Shown: positions 43,312 through 53,011 of the stretch, one piece after another
How positions within the stretch are numbered: position 1 is the first letter of the stretch
Layout: each line of letters starts with the position of its first letter
Assembly (NCBI GenBank): GCA_964468125.1
Contig: CAYXVF010000020.1
Location: 1 to 64,000, forward strand
DNA: 64,000 nt
DNA from: CAYXVF01 sp964468125
Lineage (GTDB): Bacteria; Myxococcota; XYA12-FULL-58-9; CAYXVF01
Reading direction: 5' to 3'
Made by a program: the position numbers and the translations under genes
The notes under the pieces: model-generated
What the model saw: the letters and a program-made list of their open reading frames with translations, nothing else
What the model was told of the DNA's origin: nothing
The model's database searches: none

Positions 43312-44762
43312 CGGTAGTACTCGATCCCCACGTCATCGAAACCCGTGCCGTTCATGCCGCCCACCCGGTCAACGACGAACGCGTTCTTGATCACGTCAGC
43401 GACCTCGACGTCGATCCCGTCGTGAATCGCTTCGTACTGCTCCCGCGTGAGGTCGAGAGCCCCTTCGAGGCTCTCCGCGAACCGGATCCGGCGCGCAGCC
43501 TCCTCGAAACCCTCGACAACAGACACCGGGATCGCCTCGGCGGCATCCCCGCTGCCGTAACCCACGAGCAACCAGCTCCGTCCGGCGTTGCCCTGCTCTA
43601 CCGCTTCTTCCAAGGCCGCGGCGAGCCATGCGGGAAGCGAAGCGGTGTAGAGGTTGCCGAGCTCCATCATCGGGTCTGAGCCGAGGGCGAGCTTCTCATC
43701 CACGAGCTCACGATGACGCTCCTGCGAGCGGAAGGCGCGAAGCACGCGCATCGTGCACGGAAACGGATCGTCATCGAGGCGCCCTTCCTTGGTCGCGGCG
43801 AACAAATCTCTCGGGCGGTCGAGCTCTGCGAGCACCGTGTCGAGCTCCACGTCCGCCACGGCGCACAGCTCGGCGAGCTCGGCTTTCTTCTCTTCGGTCC
43901 GCGACATTTCAACCAGCGTGCTCATCGCCCAGGCGGTGATCGGGATCTTCCGATAGGGCCGATGGAAGAACACCCGGTCGACGTTCGCGCTGAGTGTGTC
44001 GCGCTCGCTTTCGGGCAGCTTCGCGCGCATCGCGTCGAGTGCGGCCAAAACCTCATCGAGATAGCAGGCCGTTGAGTACTTGCCGTTGAACACCGGGAAG
44101 TCGTGCACGCGGTTCACGCTCGCCGTGTACTCGGGCTCCATGAACCGTTGAAACGGCTTGCGAAAATCGGGTCCGCGATAGCGCGAAGCGCTGCCCGAAT
44201 GACGCACGTCGATCGCGAGAAGTTTTGGATCCTCCTCCACGAGCATGGCGACCGCGCCTGCCCCCTGCGTGGGCTCCCCGGTGCTCCCGCGCTCGTATTC
44301 GGCGATGTCCGCGGCGACTACGATCGCTTTGCGGCCCGCGCCGTCGACGTGAAGATAACGCGCGGCTTGCTTCAGTCCGTACATGCCACCGAGGCAGGCG
44401 TGCTTGATCTCCGGGACCTCCATGTCACGGGCGAGAGGGGGCAGTCCTTTTTGCTGCAGACCCTCGTCGATCATTCCGCGAAGAATCACCGCCCCAGCGG
44501 CGTTGTCCGTGCTCGATTCGGTCCCGAGAATGAGCATGCCCACGGACGAGGGATCGATGTCGTAGCTTTCGATCAGCCGCAGCACCGCACTCGCAGCCAT
44601 GGTGTAAAGGCTCTGCCCGGGGCCCTTGACGCGAAAGCTTCGGCCGACGACCGCCGAAACTTTGTCCCAATTTGAATCGGTCCATTCGCACCAATCGCGA
44701 AGGTTCACCCGGTGAGGCGGGACGTAGACCGAGAAGCCGCTGATGCCTACTGTTGCTGCCAT
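43299..44762 (-). CDS. mvaS: Hydroxymethylglutaryl-CoA synthase (long form)
   Basis: Thiolase-fold enzyme condensing acetyl-CoA with acetoacetyl-CoA to HMG-CoA, first committed step of the mevalonate route used by myxobacteria for isoprenoids. The catalytic triad positions are recognisable: Glu82 (LILGTESSTD), Cys123 (IKHACLGGMYG) and the His of FFHRPYRKIP. At 487 residues it is longer than typical bacterial MvaS (about 390) and nearer eukaryotic HMGS length. The residue after the catalytic Cys is Leu rather than the usual aromatic, so a beta-branching-type or specialised HMGS activity is an alternative. No other mevalonate gene is in the window. Confidence 0.85.
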   Translation of the reverse strand: MAATVGISGFSVYVPPHRVNLRDWCEWTDSNWDKVSAVVGRSFRVKGPGQSLYTMAASAVLRLIESYDIDPSSVGMLILGTESSTDNAAGAVILRGMIDEGLQQKGLPPLARDMEVPEIKHACLGGMYGLKQAARYLHVDGAGRKAIVVAADIAEYERGSTGEPTQGAGAVAMLVEEDPKLLAIDVRHSGSASRYRGPDFRKPFQRFMEPEYTASVNRVHDFPVFNGKYSTACYLDEVLAALDAMRAKLPESERDTLSANVDRVFFHRPYRKIPITAWAMSTLVEMSRTEEKKAELAELCAVADVELDTVLAELDRPRDLFAATKEGRLDDDPFPCTMRVLRAFRSQERHRELVDEKLALGSDPMMELGNLYTASLPAWLAAALEEAVEQGNAGRSWLLVGYGSGDAAEAIPVSVVEGFEEAARRIRFAESLEGALDLTREQYEAIHDGIDVEVADVIKNAFVVDRVGGMNGTGFDDVGIEYYRYVP

Positions 44763-44899
44763 GTGCGTGATTCTCCTGTGCGAGGCGCAAAAAAACGCTC
44801 GGATAATCGGCGCTCCTCCCCCCGGAGTCGGTCTAACATGTGGACCAATTGGCCGGAAGGGAAGGCCACCCGATCTAGGTCAATCGGAAGTACTACTCA

Positions 44900-45643
44900 A
44901 TGCTGATTCGCCTTGAAACATTTCTGTTCGTCCTTGGGGCGCTGATGGCCTGTTCAGTGTCTGCGCCGCCCTGCCCTCAGGGCCAACGATTGGCTCAGAA
45001 CGAACGTGAAGGCGCATTGATTCGCTACTGCGTCTCGCTCGAAGATGGCAAGGCCACCGGAGATTTCAGTTGCCGCCACGAAGACGGTCGCGCGGTAACG
45101 GGGACCTATGACCACAACCGCAAGGTCGGTGAATGGCGTTTTTTTCACCGAGGTGGCGAGCTGCTACGGACGGAGCGCTGGGAGCGCGGAGAGCGAGTGC
45201 TGGCGACGCTCTTGGTCGAGGAGGAACGCCCTCCCCTGCGCTGCGGCAAACACGTGATCGTCGAAGCTCCTCCAGGATTTCCGGACATCGACGCAGGTTG
45301 GCAAGTCGCGGACGGTGAGTCGCGTCGCTATTTTCCAGACAGCGATGTGATCTGGATGCGCGGTCGCTATGAAAACGGCCTAAAAGACGGAGAGTGGCTC
45401 TACCAGAGACGCAGCGGCGAGCCCTTCATCACGGGTCACTACCGCGCCGGGCTTGCGCACGGACGTTGGAAGCGTCATCGATTGAATGGTACCGTCGATT
45501 CGGCTCGATACGACCGCGGTCGACTCTTGAAGGGTCTCGATCTCGCCGCTGCAGCTCCTAGCGTTCGGGGCCTGGTGAGCAAGGACCCGAGCGAGCTGAC
45601 CCGCAACGAGGTACGCACAGCGCTCGAGGAGGCATTGCATTGA
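44900..45643 (+). CDS. Lipoprotein with MORN/YwqK-like repeats
   Basis: The signal peptide carries a good lipobox (GALMACS, Cys18). The mature protein shows recurrent short units of the MORN / YwqK type: GTYDHNRKVGEWRFFHRGG, GRYENGLKDGEWLYQRRSG and GHYRAGLAHGRWKRHRLNG, each about 20-23 residues with a G-x-Y/W-x2-G-x2-xG-x-W pattern. Such beta-hairpin repeats are common in surface or toxin-antitoxin-associated proteins; the role here is unknown. The stop overlaps the TTG start of the next gene (TTGA). Confidence 0.8.
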   Translation: MLIRLETFLFVLGALMACSVSAPPCPQGQRLAQNEREGALIRYCVSLEDGKATGDFSCRHEDGRAVTGTYDHNRKVGEWRFFHRGGELLRTERWERGERVLATLLVEEERPPLRCGKHVIVEAPPGFPDIDAGWQVADGESRRYFPDSDVIWMRGRYENGLKDGEWLYQRRSGEPFITGHYRAGLAHGRWKRHRLNGTVDSARYDRGRLLKGLDLAAAAPSVRGLVSKDPSELTRNEVRTALEEALH

Positions 45644-46641
45644 ATCGCCGCACTCGAACACGCGTGCGCGAGGCCCTAGAGGCGCACCCCTATGTGCCTG
45701 CCCACGGTCTCGCGAGTCGCCACGCCCAAACGATCTACGCGCCCTTCTTTCGCCGACGCCCAGAGGTCGCCTTCGCGCGCGAGATCTGGAACACCCCCGA
45801 CGACGATTTTCTGAGGGTCGCTCTGAGCGAGGGTCGACCCGATCGTCCCGTCGCGATCTTGATTCATGGTTTGGAAGGCAGCGTCGAGGCCCCCTATGTT
45901 CCGGGGATCGCGCACCTACTGGAGTCGCGCGGATACACGGTTATCGCCTACGACCAGCGCGGTTGCGGTGGAGAACTGAACCGAGCGCGACGGCTCTATC
46001 ATTGCGGTGTCACAGAAGACATCGAGCTCGTGGTGCGCAGAACGATCGAGCGCTTCCCCAACCGACCGGTGATGCTCGCCGGAGTTTCCTTGGGCGGCAA
46101 TCAGCTAGGCAAGTGGCTCGCCACACACCAGGTCCCCGACGCGATCCGCGCGGCGGCGATCATATCCCCGCCCTTCGACCTCGTCACGAGCGGCGCGCAC
46201 ATGGATTCACGCATGTGGCTCTACGTTCGCCACTTTCTCAAGACACTGATTCCCAAAGCTCTGGAGAAGGAGCGCCAGTACCCCGGCTCCATGGACGCTC
46301 GTGCGGTGAAAGAGTCGAAGACCTTCGCCGAGTTCGATACTCACGCTACCGCGGCCCTGCACGGCTTCCGCGATTCCCACGACTACTATTCGTCGGTCGC
46401 CTGCGGCCAGTACTTGTCGGATGTTCGTGTGCCCACGCTCGTGCTCGCCGCCGAGGACGACCCGTTCAATCCGGGGGAGACGATTCCCCGCGACACGGTG
46501 AAACAAAACGATTCTCTCTTTGGACTCTTCCCGCGCCACGGCGGGCACGTGGGGTTCATCTACGGAACGATGCATCAACCTCGCTTCTGGGCCGAGGAGC
46601 AGACCGCTCGCTTCTTCGAGATTCAGCGCGAGCTGGCATAG
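45640..46641 (+). CDS. Alpha/beta hydrolase, YheT family
   Basis: A 333-residue hydrolase close to YheT/ABHD1-3. Oxyanion region ILIHGLEGSVEAPYV, the nucleophile in AGVSLGGNQLGKW (GxSxGG), acid in AAEDDPFNP and catalytic His in RHGGHVGFI. NFRG-type DQRGCGG lies at about 105. YheT relatives act on esters or medium-chain acyl substrates and are not fully characterised. The start is TTG 45640, coupled to the lipoprotein gene by a 4-nt overlap. Confidence 0.9.
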   Translation: MNRRTRTRVREALEAHPYVPAHGLASRHAQTIYAPFFRRRPEVAFAREIWNTPDDDFLRVALSEGRPDRPVAILIHGLEGSVEAPYVPGIAHLLESRGYTVIAYDQRGCGGELNRARRLYHCGVTEDIELVVRRTIERFPNRPVMLAGVSLGGNQLGKWLATHQVPDAIRAAAIISPPFDLVTSGAHMDSRMWLYVRHFLKTLIPKALEKERQYPGSMDARAVKESKTFAEFDTHATAALHGFRDSHDYYSSVACGQYLSDVRVPTLVLAAEDDPFNPGETIPRDTVKQNDSLFGLFPRHGGHVGFIYGTMHQPRFWAEEQTARFFEIQRELA

Positions 46642-46683
46642 GGCACATCTCACACCCGCTATCGTCGTCAATTCAGCGCTCGC

Positions 46684-48957
46684 TCAAGGCTTCGGCTCCG
46701 GCCGTGGCATGCCCGCGATAGAGGCTTCAATGGCCGAGTTACTCTTCAGGAGCGCGGCCAACACCTCGTCCCGGTCCTTGAGACCGTCCGTGCTCGGTCG
46801 GCGATGATCCTGGTCGATGAACGGCCAGAGCGGCTCCCGCACACGTTCCGGCAAGACGCTCTCAAGATACTCGAGGGCTGTCCCCCGCAGGTTTTGGTCG
46901 TCCGTATGTATGCCGCGAAAGGCAATTCGAAGCGGTGCAGACGGCAAGACCAGCGCCAGCAAGGTGAACACGTGCTCGAGTCCACGTCCGGTGCGATCCG
47001 CGAGGTATTCATTCAGCCACTCAGTACCCAAGGTCTCTTCTTCGCCCTCCTCGTCCTCGTCCATGGAGTCCAAGAGCCGGTAGCTCTTCCAGACCCGCTC
47101 GTCCACGGCGACTTCCCGCACCACCGCCGTGCAGACGGCATCGCGGTCGAATTCAATTTCCGGATGGCGGTGATGAATGCGCGCCAGCGCGCGCCCACAC
47201 TGGTAGCGGACCTCGAATCGTTTGTCGTGGAGGCCGGCCAGGAGTCCCGCGGCAACCCACTGCTCACTGGACACGGACAGAACCCGCGGCACTCGCCGTC
47301 GAATGGTGAACTCCTGCTCGCCATCGAGAAGTGCGTCCAAGAGCGCTCCGGCGCATCGGGGCATCAGCTCGCGCAGCGCGCGCGTCACCAAACCGCTGAC
47401 CTCGTCCCACGCCAAGAGCTGGATCAGTTGAGGGACGTGCACGAGCTCGAAGGGACCGGGGTCTGTCAACGCTTTGCTCACGCGCGCGAGGTCACCGCTT
47501 CTGAGCCCCACCAGACGGCGCACGGAGCCATCCTGAAGCTCGGGCTCCGTGATCGCCGACTGGTCTTCTATCCGACGCGCACTTTGCCGGAGCGCGCGCA
47601 GCTCTTCCCGGGCCCCCGCCACCCCGCTCCTGCTCGTGACCAATCGACCGAGGTCCACGGTAGCCATCGTCTGCATCACCGCGCCGGTCCGAAGCACGTC
47701 GTCGCCCGGGTTGAGATCGAGATCGGCAGCGCGTTCGAGGAGTCGCTTCTCGAGCGAATCGACGTAGCCCCGATGGAGCAGCATCGAGAGGAAAACTGCG
47801 ATGCCAGCGGCGACGCCCGCGAGGAGCACCAGTGCGCCGCTCGCTTCGGTCGGAGCGATGAAGATCAGGCCGCTGATGATGAGCCCCGCGGCCGCGTCAC
47901 CCAGGCGATCAAAGCCGGCGTCGATGATCGTCTTCGCCGAGCGTTTGTCGCGCTCCGCCACGGGTGTGTAGAGCAGCTCGTAGCCCGTGCGAAACAAAGA
48001 GTTCCTGAACACCGCCTCGGCGGCGCGCGCAAAGGTCGCCGCTGCGAGCCCCGGGACGATCATCATCACCCCGACGCCGGTCACCATCATCAGGGGCAAC
48101 GATGAGACCGTGCGTGCAATCCCGAAGCGTTGGAGCACCGGATTCGCCAGGACGGATTGAATGGCGAAGGTAGCGAGGCCGAGGATGGTGTAGAAGGCAG
48201 CGAAAAACTGCATCAACGATTCGCCGTCACCAAAGCTCTGACTCGCCACATCTTTGAACACGTAGTCGAGGAATCCAGCCGCTACGGTGACTACGAGCAG
48301 CAGTAGCGCGATCTCCCGAAGATAGGCGTCGCGCGCGAGCACCTTGAAGCCATTCTCGCTCTCGCTCGGTTTCGCCTGACTCGGCGTGAGCGAGTCGCCG
48401 CCGATCGACCAGACCAGGATCCCTCCCAAGACCTGCAGTGCCGCAAAGATGGGCAGCATCGTCGCCACTGTACTCAGGGCAGCGACCCGTTCGGCGAGCA
48501 GTCCGCCGATCACGCCGCCTGCGGTCGCTCCGATCGTGATCCGCGCGATCTTCGGCTTCGCCGTACGCGGATCAAATCTTTCGTTCACCACCGACCAGAG
48601 TCCGGAGATTAGAATGATCCCGAACACCGCGAAGTGAATGTACGCAGCCGCCGCAACCGCCCGGGGCTGCTCATCGATGTAGGACCACTCGAGCAGCGAG
48701 AGCCCCGCCGAGACGTAGAAAGCGATGGGCGTGACGGTCGAGGGACCAAAGAGACCGAAGAGTCGACTCGTCGCGACGACGACGAGCACGGAGATCACCG
48801 ACGAGATGATCACCATCGTCGGCAGGTCTGTGACTGGAAACGAGCTCAGGAACAACGCGTCGCGGGTGGCCTTGCCGGCCACCTGAGCAGCGATCGCCAG
48901 CATCGCCGCGGCGATCGCAGCATATGTTGCCCGCTCATTGCTCCGGCTGATCACCAC
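46684..48957 (-). CDS. NTT/ADP-ATP-antiporter-like carrier with HEAT-like cytosolic tail
   Basis: A 757-residue protein. Residues 10-400 form about 12 helices of the NTT/Tlc-like MFS relatives (KATRDALFLSSFPVTDLP, SGLWSVVNERFDPRTAK, IGATAGGVIGGLLAERVA). The C-terminal ~330 residues are soluble, rich in helical repeats typical of HEAT/ARM folds (RALRELMPRCAGALLDALLD, HDKRFEVRYQCGRALARIHH). Family members fused to HEAT or cyclic-nucleotide domains occur in free-living bacteria, where nucleotide parasitism is not expected; the substrate is unknown. GTG 48957 abuts the stop of the peptidase gene (TGA|GTG), so they form one operon. Confidence 0.8.
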   Translation of the reverse strand: MVISRSNERATYAAIAAAMLAIAAQVAGKATRDALFLSSFPVTDLPTMVIISSVISVLVVVATSRLFGLFGPSTVTPIAFYVSAGLSLLEWSYIDEQPRAVAAAAYIHFAVFGIILISGLWSVVNERFDPRTAKPKIARITIGATAGGVIGGLLAERVAALSTVATMLPIFAALQVLGGILVWSIGGDSLTPSQAKPSESENGFKVLARDAYLREIALLLLVVTVAAGFLDYVFKDVASQSFGDGESLMQFFAAFYTILGLATFAIQSVLANPVLQRFGIARTVSSLPLMMVTGVGVMMIVPGLAAATFARAAEAVFRNSLFRTGYELLYTPVAERDKRSAKTIIDAGFDRLGDAAAGLIISGLIFIAPTEASGALVLLAGVAAGIAVFLSMLLHRGYVDSLEKRLLERAADLDLNPGDDVLRTGAVMQTMATVDLGRLVTSRSGVAGAREELRALRQSARRIEDQSAITEPELQDGSVRRLVGLRSGDLARVSKALTDPGPFELVHVPQLIQLLAWDEVSGLVTRALRELMPRCAGALLDALLDGEQEFTIRRRVPRVLSVSSEQWVAAGLLAGLHDKRFEVRYQCGRALARIHHRHPEIEFDRDAVCTAVVREVAVDERVWKSYRLLDSMDEDEEGEEETLGTEWLNEYLADRTGRGLEHVFTLLALVLPSAPLRIAFRGIHTDDQNLRGTALEYLESVLPERVREPLWPFIDQDHRRPSTDGLKDRDEVLAALLKSNSAIEASIAGMPRPEPKP

Positions 48958-50829
48958 TCACGCCGTCGATTCCAGGCCACGGATCCACTCGGCGAACTGC
49001 TCACTGAGCCGGTCGTAGCCAGCACTCGACGTCGCGACCTCGTCGTTGCCGTGCATGATTCGGATGTTCGCGTGAAGGTCTACCTCGCCCTCAGGCTCAG
49101 GAATGCTCGAGAGGCGATCGATGCGATCAGCCGCCTCGGACAAAGCTTCTTCGACCGTGCGGTTCACCGAGCGGGCGAGATGGGTGGCGCTCAGCTCCTC
49201 ACCCGTGAGGTCGCGAACAAACTCTCTGAATGTCTTGGCGTTTCCACGCCTCCAATAGGCTTCTTCGAGCGTCGGACCGATCTTCGGATTGTCAACGAGG
49301 TGTCCGTCTCGGTCGAGGAAGAAGGCGCGGGTTTGATGTACCGCAACCTCCGCCAAGACGTAGCCGTGATAGTAGGCGCTCGACTCGCCGCTCAAGAGGT
49401 GGGGCACGCTCAGGACGGGCCGAGCGCTCCCTTCGTCGAGAAAGAGGAAGCGACGCTCCACCTCACGCACAGTCTCGAGGATCTTCTCGGGCGTTAGCTC
49501 CTCGTCCGACAGCTCGTAAATCGCCCGCTCCGCATAGGGTACGACCATCATCGCGCGCAGCTGCCAGGCTGCGGCGGGCTGACGCATTCGGATCGCCTTG
49601 TCGATCAGCTCGCGCGGGAGTGGCTCACCGCCCTCGCTCCGCGCATAGCGCGTCTGCCAGTCTGCGTCGTCGAGAAGCGAATCCAGGAACATGCTCTGGG
49701 TTTCCGCGAACGCCACTGAGGTGGGCGCAAACTCCTGGGCGAAGCAGGGCGCGGGCATGTCGATGTTCGCAAAGTGCGCCGCGTGTCCGCCTTCGTGCAG
49801 GAGTGTTTGTAGCGCACGGTGGCCCGAACCCACCTGCCCGGGGACCGCATTCGCCGTGAACTGTATGCGTGCGGGCTTGCGCTCACCCCGATCGCGCCAG
49901 CCGCAGACCGGGCCGTGCATGAAGCCGTTCTCGTACTTGCCCTTTCGGTCGACGAGATCGAGGACCATTTCGGCCCCGTGGTAGCGAATCCCGAGCGCTG
50001 AAAAGGAGCGGGTCCAGACGTCGACGGCGCGGCTGAAAGGAAAGTAGGGCTCTTGCTCCGCCGTGACGTCCCCGCTGATCAGATAGTTGATGTTCCAGGG
50101 TGCGACCGACGCACCGTGCTGATCGCGTAGCGCCTCGACGCTTTCCTCCGCGCGCGCGCGCGTGAGTGCGTCGAGCTCGTCGAGCACCTCGAAGATCTCC
50201 GCTTTGGACAAGCCTTCGACCCGTTTCACGGTCCAGTCATAGAAGTCCTCGCCCCCCATCATTCTCCCGAGCGCGTTTCGCCGCTTCACGACGTCGATGA
50301 AGCCGTGCTCGAGCACATGGTCTTCGATGCTCCGCAAGCCAAGCCACGCCGCTTTGCGCGTCTTCTCCTCTTTGCCGTTTCGAACCATCAAACCGAGACG
50401 AACCGAGCTTGCCGGATGAAACTCGCCGGCTACCGTGTAGCCCAGCTCCATCGTCGCGCGGGCGCGCGAGAGCTTGCCTTCCTCCTCGATGATTTCCTCT
50501 GCCAATGACTGGCCTTCTTCACTCGGTATGGAGTGGGCGTCGAGAGTCCGGGCCCACCCCCGAAGTGCGACGAGGTCGTCTTCGCCGACGGAAGGGTCGC
50601 CGGACTCCACCGCCGAGAGCGTCTCGTGCACCTGGCGGCGGCGCTCGACATCGCGAAGCCAGCGCTGAAGTGCGATTTCCGCCGCCTCAAACCGCTTTTG
50701 CGCGGCGGCGGGATCTCTAGTCAGTCCCATGTACGAGGACCAAAACGCATCCTCTTTCTTGGTGTGCAGCGCTTCGTATTCGTGATTGAGCTGGTCTACG
50801 AAGGCAGAGACATCGTTTCGCACGTTCAC
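48958..50829 (-). CDS. Zinc metallopeptidase of the M3/M2-like (thimet oligopeptidase) clan
   Basis: A 623-residue gluzincin with the zinc motif LLHEGGHAAHF (His345, Glu346, His349) and the third ligand probably in the SVAFAETQSMFLDSL helix, Glu. N-terminal long coiled helices (about 5-120) and the GFMHGPVCGWRDRGE region, FTANAVPGQVGSGHRALQ, and a C-terminal YYHGYVLAEVAVHQTR are typical of oligopeptidase-type M3 enzymes. No signal peptide, so it probably degrades peptides in the cytosol. It is distinct from prlC at 59451. It begins at ATG 50829 and is followed directly by the NTT-like carrier. Confidence 0.88.
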   Translation of the reverse strand: MNVRNDVSAFVDQLNHEYEALHTKKEDAFWSSYMGLTRDPAAAQKRFEAAEIALQRWLRDVERRRQVHETLSAVESGDPSVGEDDLVALRGWARTLDAHSIPSEEGQSLAEEIIEEEGKLSRARATMELGYTVAGEFHPASSVRLGLMVRNGKEEKTRKAAWLGLRSIEDHVLEHGFIDVVKRRNALGRMMGGEDFYDWTVKRVEGLSKAEIFEVLDELDALTRARAEESVEALRDQHGASVAPWNINYLISGDVTAEQEPYFPFSRAVDVWTRSFSALGIRYHGAEMVLDLVDRKGKYENGFMHGPVCGWRDRGERKPARIQFTANAVPGQVGSGHRALQTLLHEGGHAAHFANIDMPAPCFAQEFAPTSVAFAETQSMFLDSLLDDADWQTRYARSEGGEPLPRELIDKAIRMRQPAAAWQLRAMMVVPYAERAIYELSDEELTPEKILETVREVERRFLFLDEGSARPVLSVPHLLSGESSAYYHGYVLAEVAVHQTRAFFLDRDGHLVDNPKIGPTLEEAYWRRGNAKTFREFVRDLTGEELSATHLARSVNRTVEEALSEAADRIDRLSSIPEPEGEVDLHANIRIMHGNDEVATSSAGYDRLSEQFAEWIRGLESTA

Positions 50830-50870
50830 TCCTTGACCGTCGCCGCCCCCAGGGGCTACCCGCGGCGTTC

Positions 50871-52196
50871 ATGGTGGCCCGAGAGGCGGAAGACCTGACG
50901 AACCGAACCGAGCTCCGGCGGCGATTCTTGAGGCTAACGGCCTTGAACGTAGCGAGCAACCTCACCGTGCCCGTAGCCTCCCTCGTGGATACGGCGATGC
51001 TCGGTCACCTAGACGAGGTCCGCTTTCTCGCCGGCGTCGCGCTCGCGTCGATCATCTTCGACTACCTCTTTTGGGCCTTCGGCTTTCTGCGGATGGGGAC
51101 CACGGGCATGGTTGCCATGGCGCACGGGCGTGGGGAAGACGAAGAAGCGGCGCGCGTCTTCCTGCGCAGCCTCGCGGTGGGCCTGTGCATCGGGGTTCTC
51201 GCGCTGCTCCTCGCCCCAGTGATCCGGGAGGGAGCCTTCGCCCTGTTGGCTGGCTCCGAGGCGAGCGAAGCGGTGGGACGGGTCTACTTTGGAGCCAGAA
51301 TCTGGGGCGCCCCCGCGGTCTTCGCAAACTTGGCGCTCGCAGGCTACTTCATTGGTGTCGGTCGCAGCGCGTCCGCCCTGGCGATGGCGTTCGCACAGAA
51401 CCTCGGCAACGCGGCGCTCAACGTCTGGTTCATCTGGGGATTGGGCCTCGAAGCCTACGGGGCAGGGCTCGCGTCGATGACGAGCCAATATCTGGCGGTC
51501 CTCGTCGGTGCTGGCGCAATGGTGCGTACCCAGCCCGTTTGGCCGAGCACGCTTCGGGCGCTCTTCGAGCGTCGAGCCTTGCGCTCGCTGTTCGACCTAA
51601 ATCGCGACATCTTCATCCGAACCCTCTCGATGCTGACCGTCTTCGCGGTATTCACCAACTTGAGCGCCTTGGGTGGTGAAGCAAGGCTCGCTGCCTTTGC
51701 GATTTTGATCCGCTTGCTCACCGCCGCCGCCTACGTCGTTGACGGCGCGGCCTTCGCCCTCGAATCTCTCATCGGCGGAGTATGGCACAGCCGCGACTAC
51801 GACACGGTGCGCTGGCTCGTCCGCTACGCGATGCAACTCGGACTCTGGGTGGCTGCGTCGCTGGTCGCCATGTTGCTGCTGGGCGGCGAGAACGCCTATG
51901 CCGTACTCACGGAGCACGAGGAAGTCGTGACGATCGCTCGGCGATACGAGCTGTTCATGGTAGCGACACTGGCCTTCGGGGTCGTGGCATGGATCTACGA
52001 CGGGGTTTTCATCGGTCTGACCTGGGGTGCGCGCCTGCGCCAGGCCGCGCTCTGGTCCGCGAGTGCGTTCACCCCCGGCGCGCTCTACGCCTGGTCCACG
52101 GGGTCCGCAACGGCGCTCTGGCTCGCGTTCCTCGCGTTCACCGGCGCCCGTGCGCTGACCCTCGCTCTCGCCTGGCGCGTTGCGCTCCGCGTCTGA
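50871..52196 (+). CDS. MATE-family efflux transporter, DinF type
   Basis: A 441-residue inner-membrane protein with 12 predicted helices. VPVASLVDTAMLGHLDEVRFL (broken: VPVASLVDTAMLGH then LDEVRFL) is the canonical DinF start with the Asp in TM1 that binds H+ or Na+; GTTGMVAMAHGRGEDEEA and AQNLGNAALNVWFIWGLGL are further family signatures. It exports cationic drugs or toxic metabolites with ion antiport. No regulator gene lies adjacent. It is divergent from the M3-like peptidase. Confidence 0.92.
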   Translation: MVAREAEDLTNRTELRRRFLRLTALNVASNLTVPVASLVDTAMLGHLDEVRFLAGVALASIIFDYLFWAFGFLRMGTTGMVAMAHGRGEDEEAARVFLRSLAVGLCIGVLALLLAPVIREGAFALLAGSEASEAVGRVYFGARIWGAPAVFANLALAGYFIGVGRSASALAMAFAQNLGNAALNVWFIWGLGLEAYGAGLASMTSQYLAVLVGAGAMVRTQPVWPSTLRALFERRALRSLFDLNRDIFIRTLSMLTVFAVFTNLSALGGEARLAAFAILIRLLTAAAYVVDGAAFALESLIGGVWHSRDYDTVRWLVRYAMQLGLWVAASLVAMLLLGGENAYAVLTEHEEVVTIARRYELFMVATLAFGVVAWIYDGVFIGLTWGARLRQAALWSASAFTPGALYAWSTGSATALWLAFLAFTGARALTLALAWRVALRV

Positions 52197-52273
52197 TGCC
52201 TCGGCCCCGCGTCAATTTCCTCCTTCTGGTTGGGGGGTCGAGGTCTTATCTTCCGTCGAGGAGCAATTGACCG

Positions 52274-53008
52274 ATGAATGTCCCCGAGCAACTCTTCGAG
52301 ACCCCTATTTTCGCCATCCGTGACGAATGCCGCGCCGGCGACGTACGAACCTTCGTGCTCGAGCGCCCTGCGGGCTTTGAGTTCCAACCGGGACAGTACG
52401 TCTGGTTCTCCGTGTCCACCCGCGACGCCTATCCGATGGCAATCGCCTCCGGGATCGAAGACGAACGACTCGAATTCTCCATCCGGAAAGGCTCCGGTAC
52501 CGCCGCGCTCTTCGAGAAAGCAACGGGGGATCGGGTTACGATCTCTGCCCCTTCCGGCACGGCCTTCCCACTCGCCGAGATCGAACCGGGACAGCCGGTC
52601 GTTTTGGTGGCAGGGGGCACGGGGGTCACCCCGATTCGCGCGACCCTGCGTTCCTTGCCGCCGGAGCATCCGATCCGAGTGGTCGTGGGTGCCCGGAGCG
52701 GCGCGGACCTCCTCTATGCAGATGAGCTCCTTGCGCGTCCTGGCGTGACTTTGACCGTCGAAGACGCAACTGATTGGCCAGGAGCGGTCGGACGGGTCAC
52801 CGAGCACCTCGCGAATGTAGACTCGAATGCGATCGCGTTCGTATGCGGCCCAGACCCGATGATGCTCGCCGTAAGAGACGCCCTGCTCTCCGCGGGCGTC
52901 GCCGCTTCCCGCATCTACCTGAGCGTGCAAGCGTTGAACGCAGCGGGTGATGTGGTGGGGCCGGTGCTCTCCACAGACGACCCGGTCTTGGTCGAAACCC
53001 TCTCTTGA
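52274..53008 (+). CDS. Ferredoxin-reductase-like FAD/NAD(P) oxidoreductase
   Basis: A 244-residue flavoprotein of the FNR superfamily. FAD-binding beta barrel at about 1-100: FEFQPGQYVWFSV and AYPMAIASGI instead of the usual RxYS; the pyridine nucleotide fold at about 105-230: VVLVAGGTGVTPIRATLRSL and FVCGPDPMML. The residue before the flavin-binding Ser is non-canonical (PMAIAS), as in some hydrogenase/dihydroorotate-dehydrogenase electron-transfer relatives. It is a candidate electron donor for an oxygenase, but no partner lies next to it. RBS gaggagcaattgaccg. Confidence 0.85.
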   Translation: MNVPEQLFETPIFAIRDECRAGDVRTFVLERPAGFEFQPGQYVWFSVSTRDAYPMAIASGIEDERLEFSIRKGSGTAALFEKATGDRVTISAPSGTAFPLAEIEPGQPVVLVAGGTGVTPIRATLRSLPPEHPIRVVVGARSGADLLYADELLARPGVTLTVEDATDWPGAVGRVTEHLANVDSNAIAFVCGPDPMMLAVRDALLSAGVAASRIYLSVQALNAAGDVVGPVLSTDDPVLVETLS

Positions 53009-53011
53009 GCT

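Noticed and set aside
52201..52273. Possible riboswitch or leader before the flavoprotein gene
   Set aside because: Only 73 nt, no convincing paired structure seen beyond the ribosome binding site.
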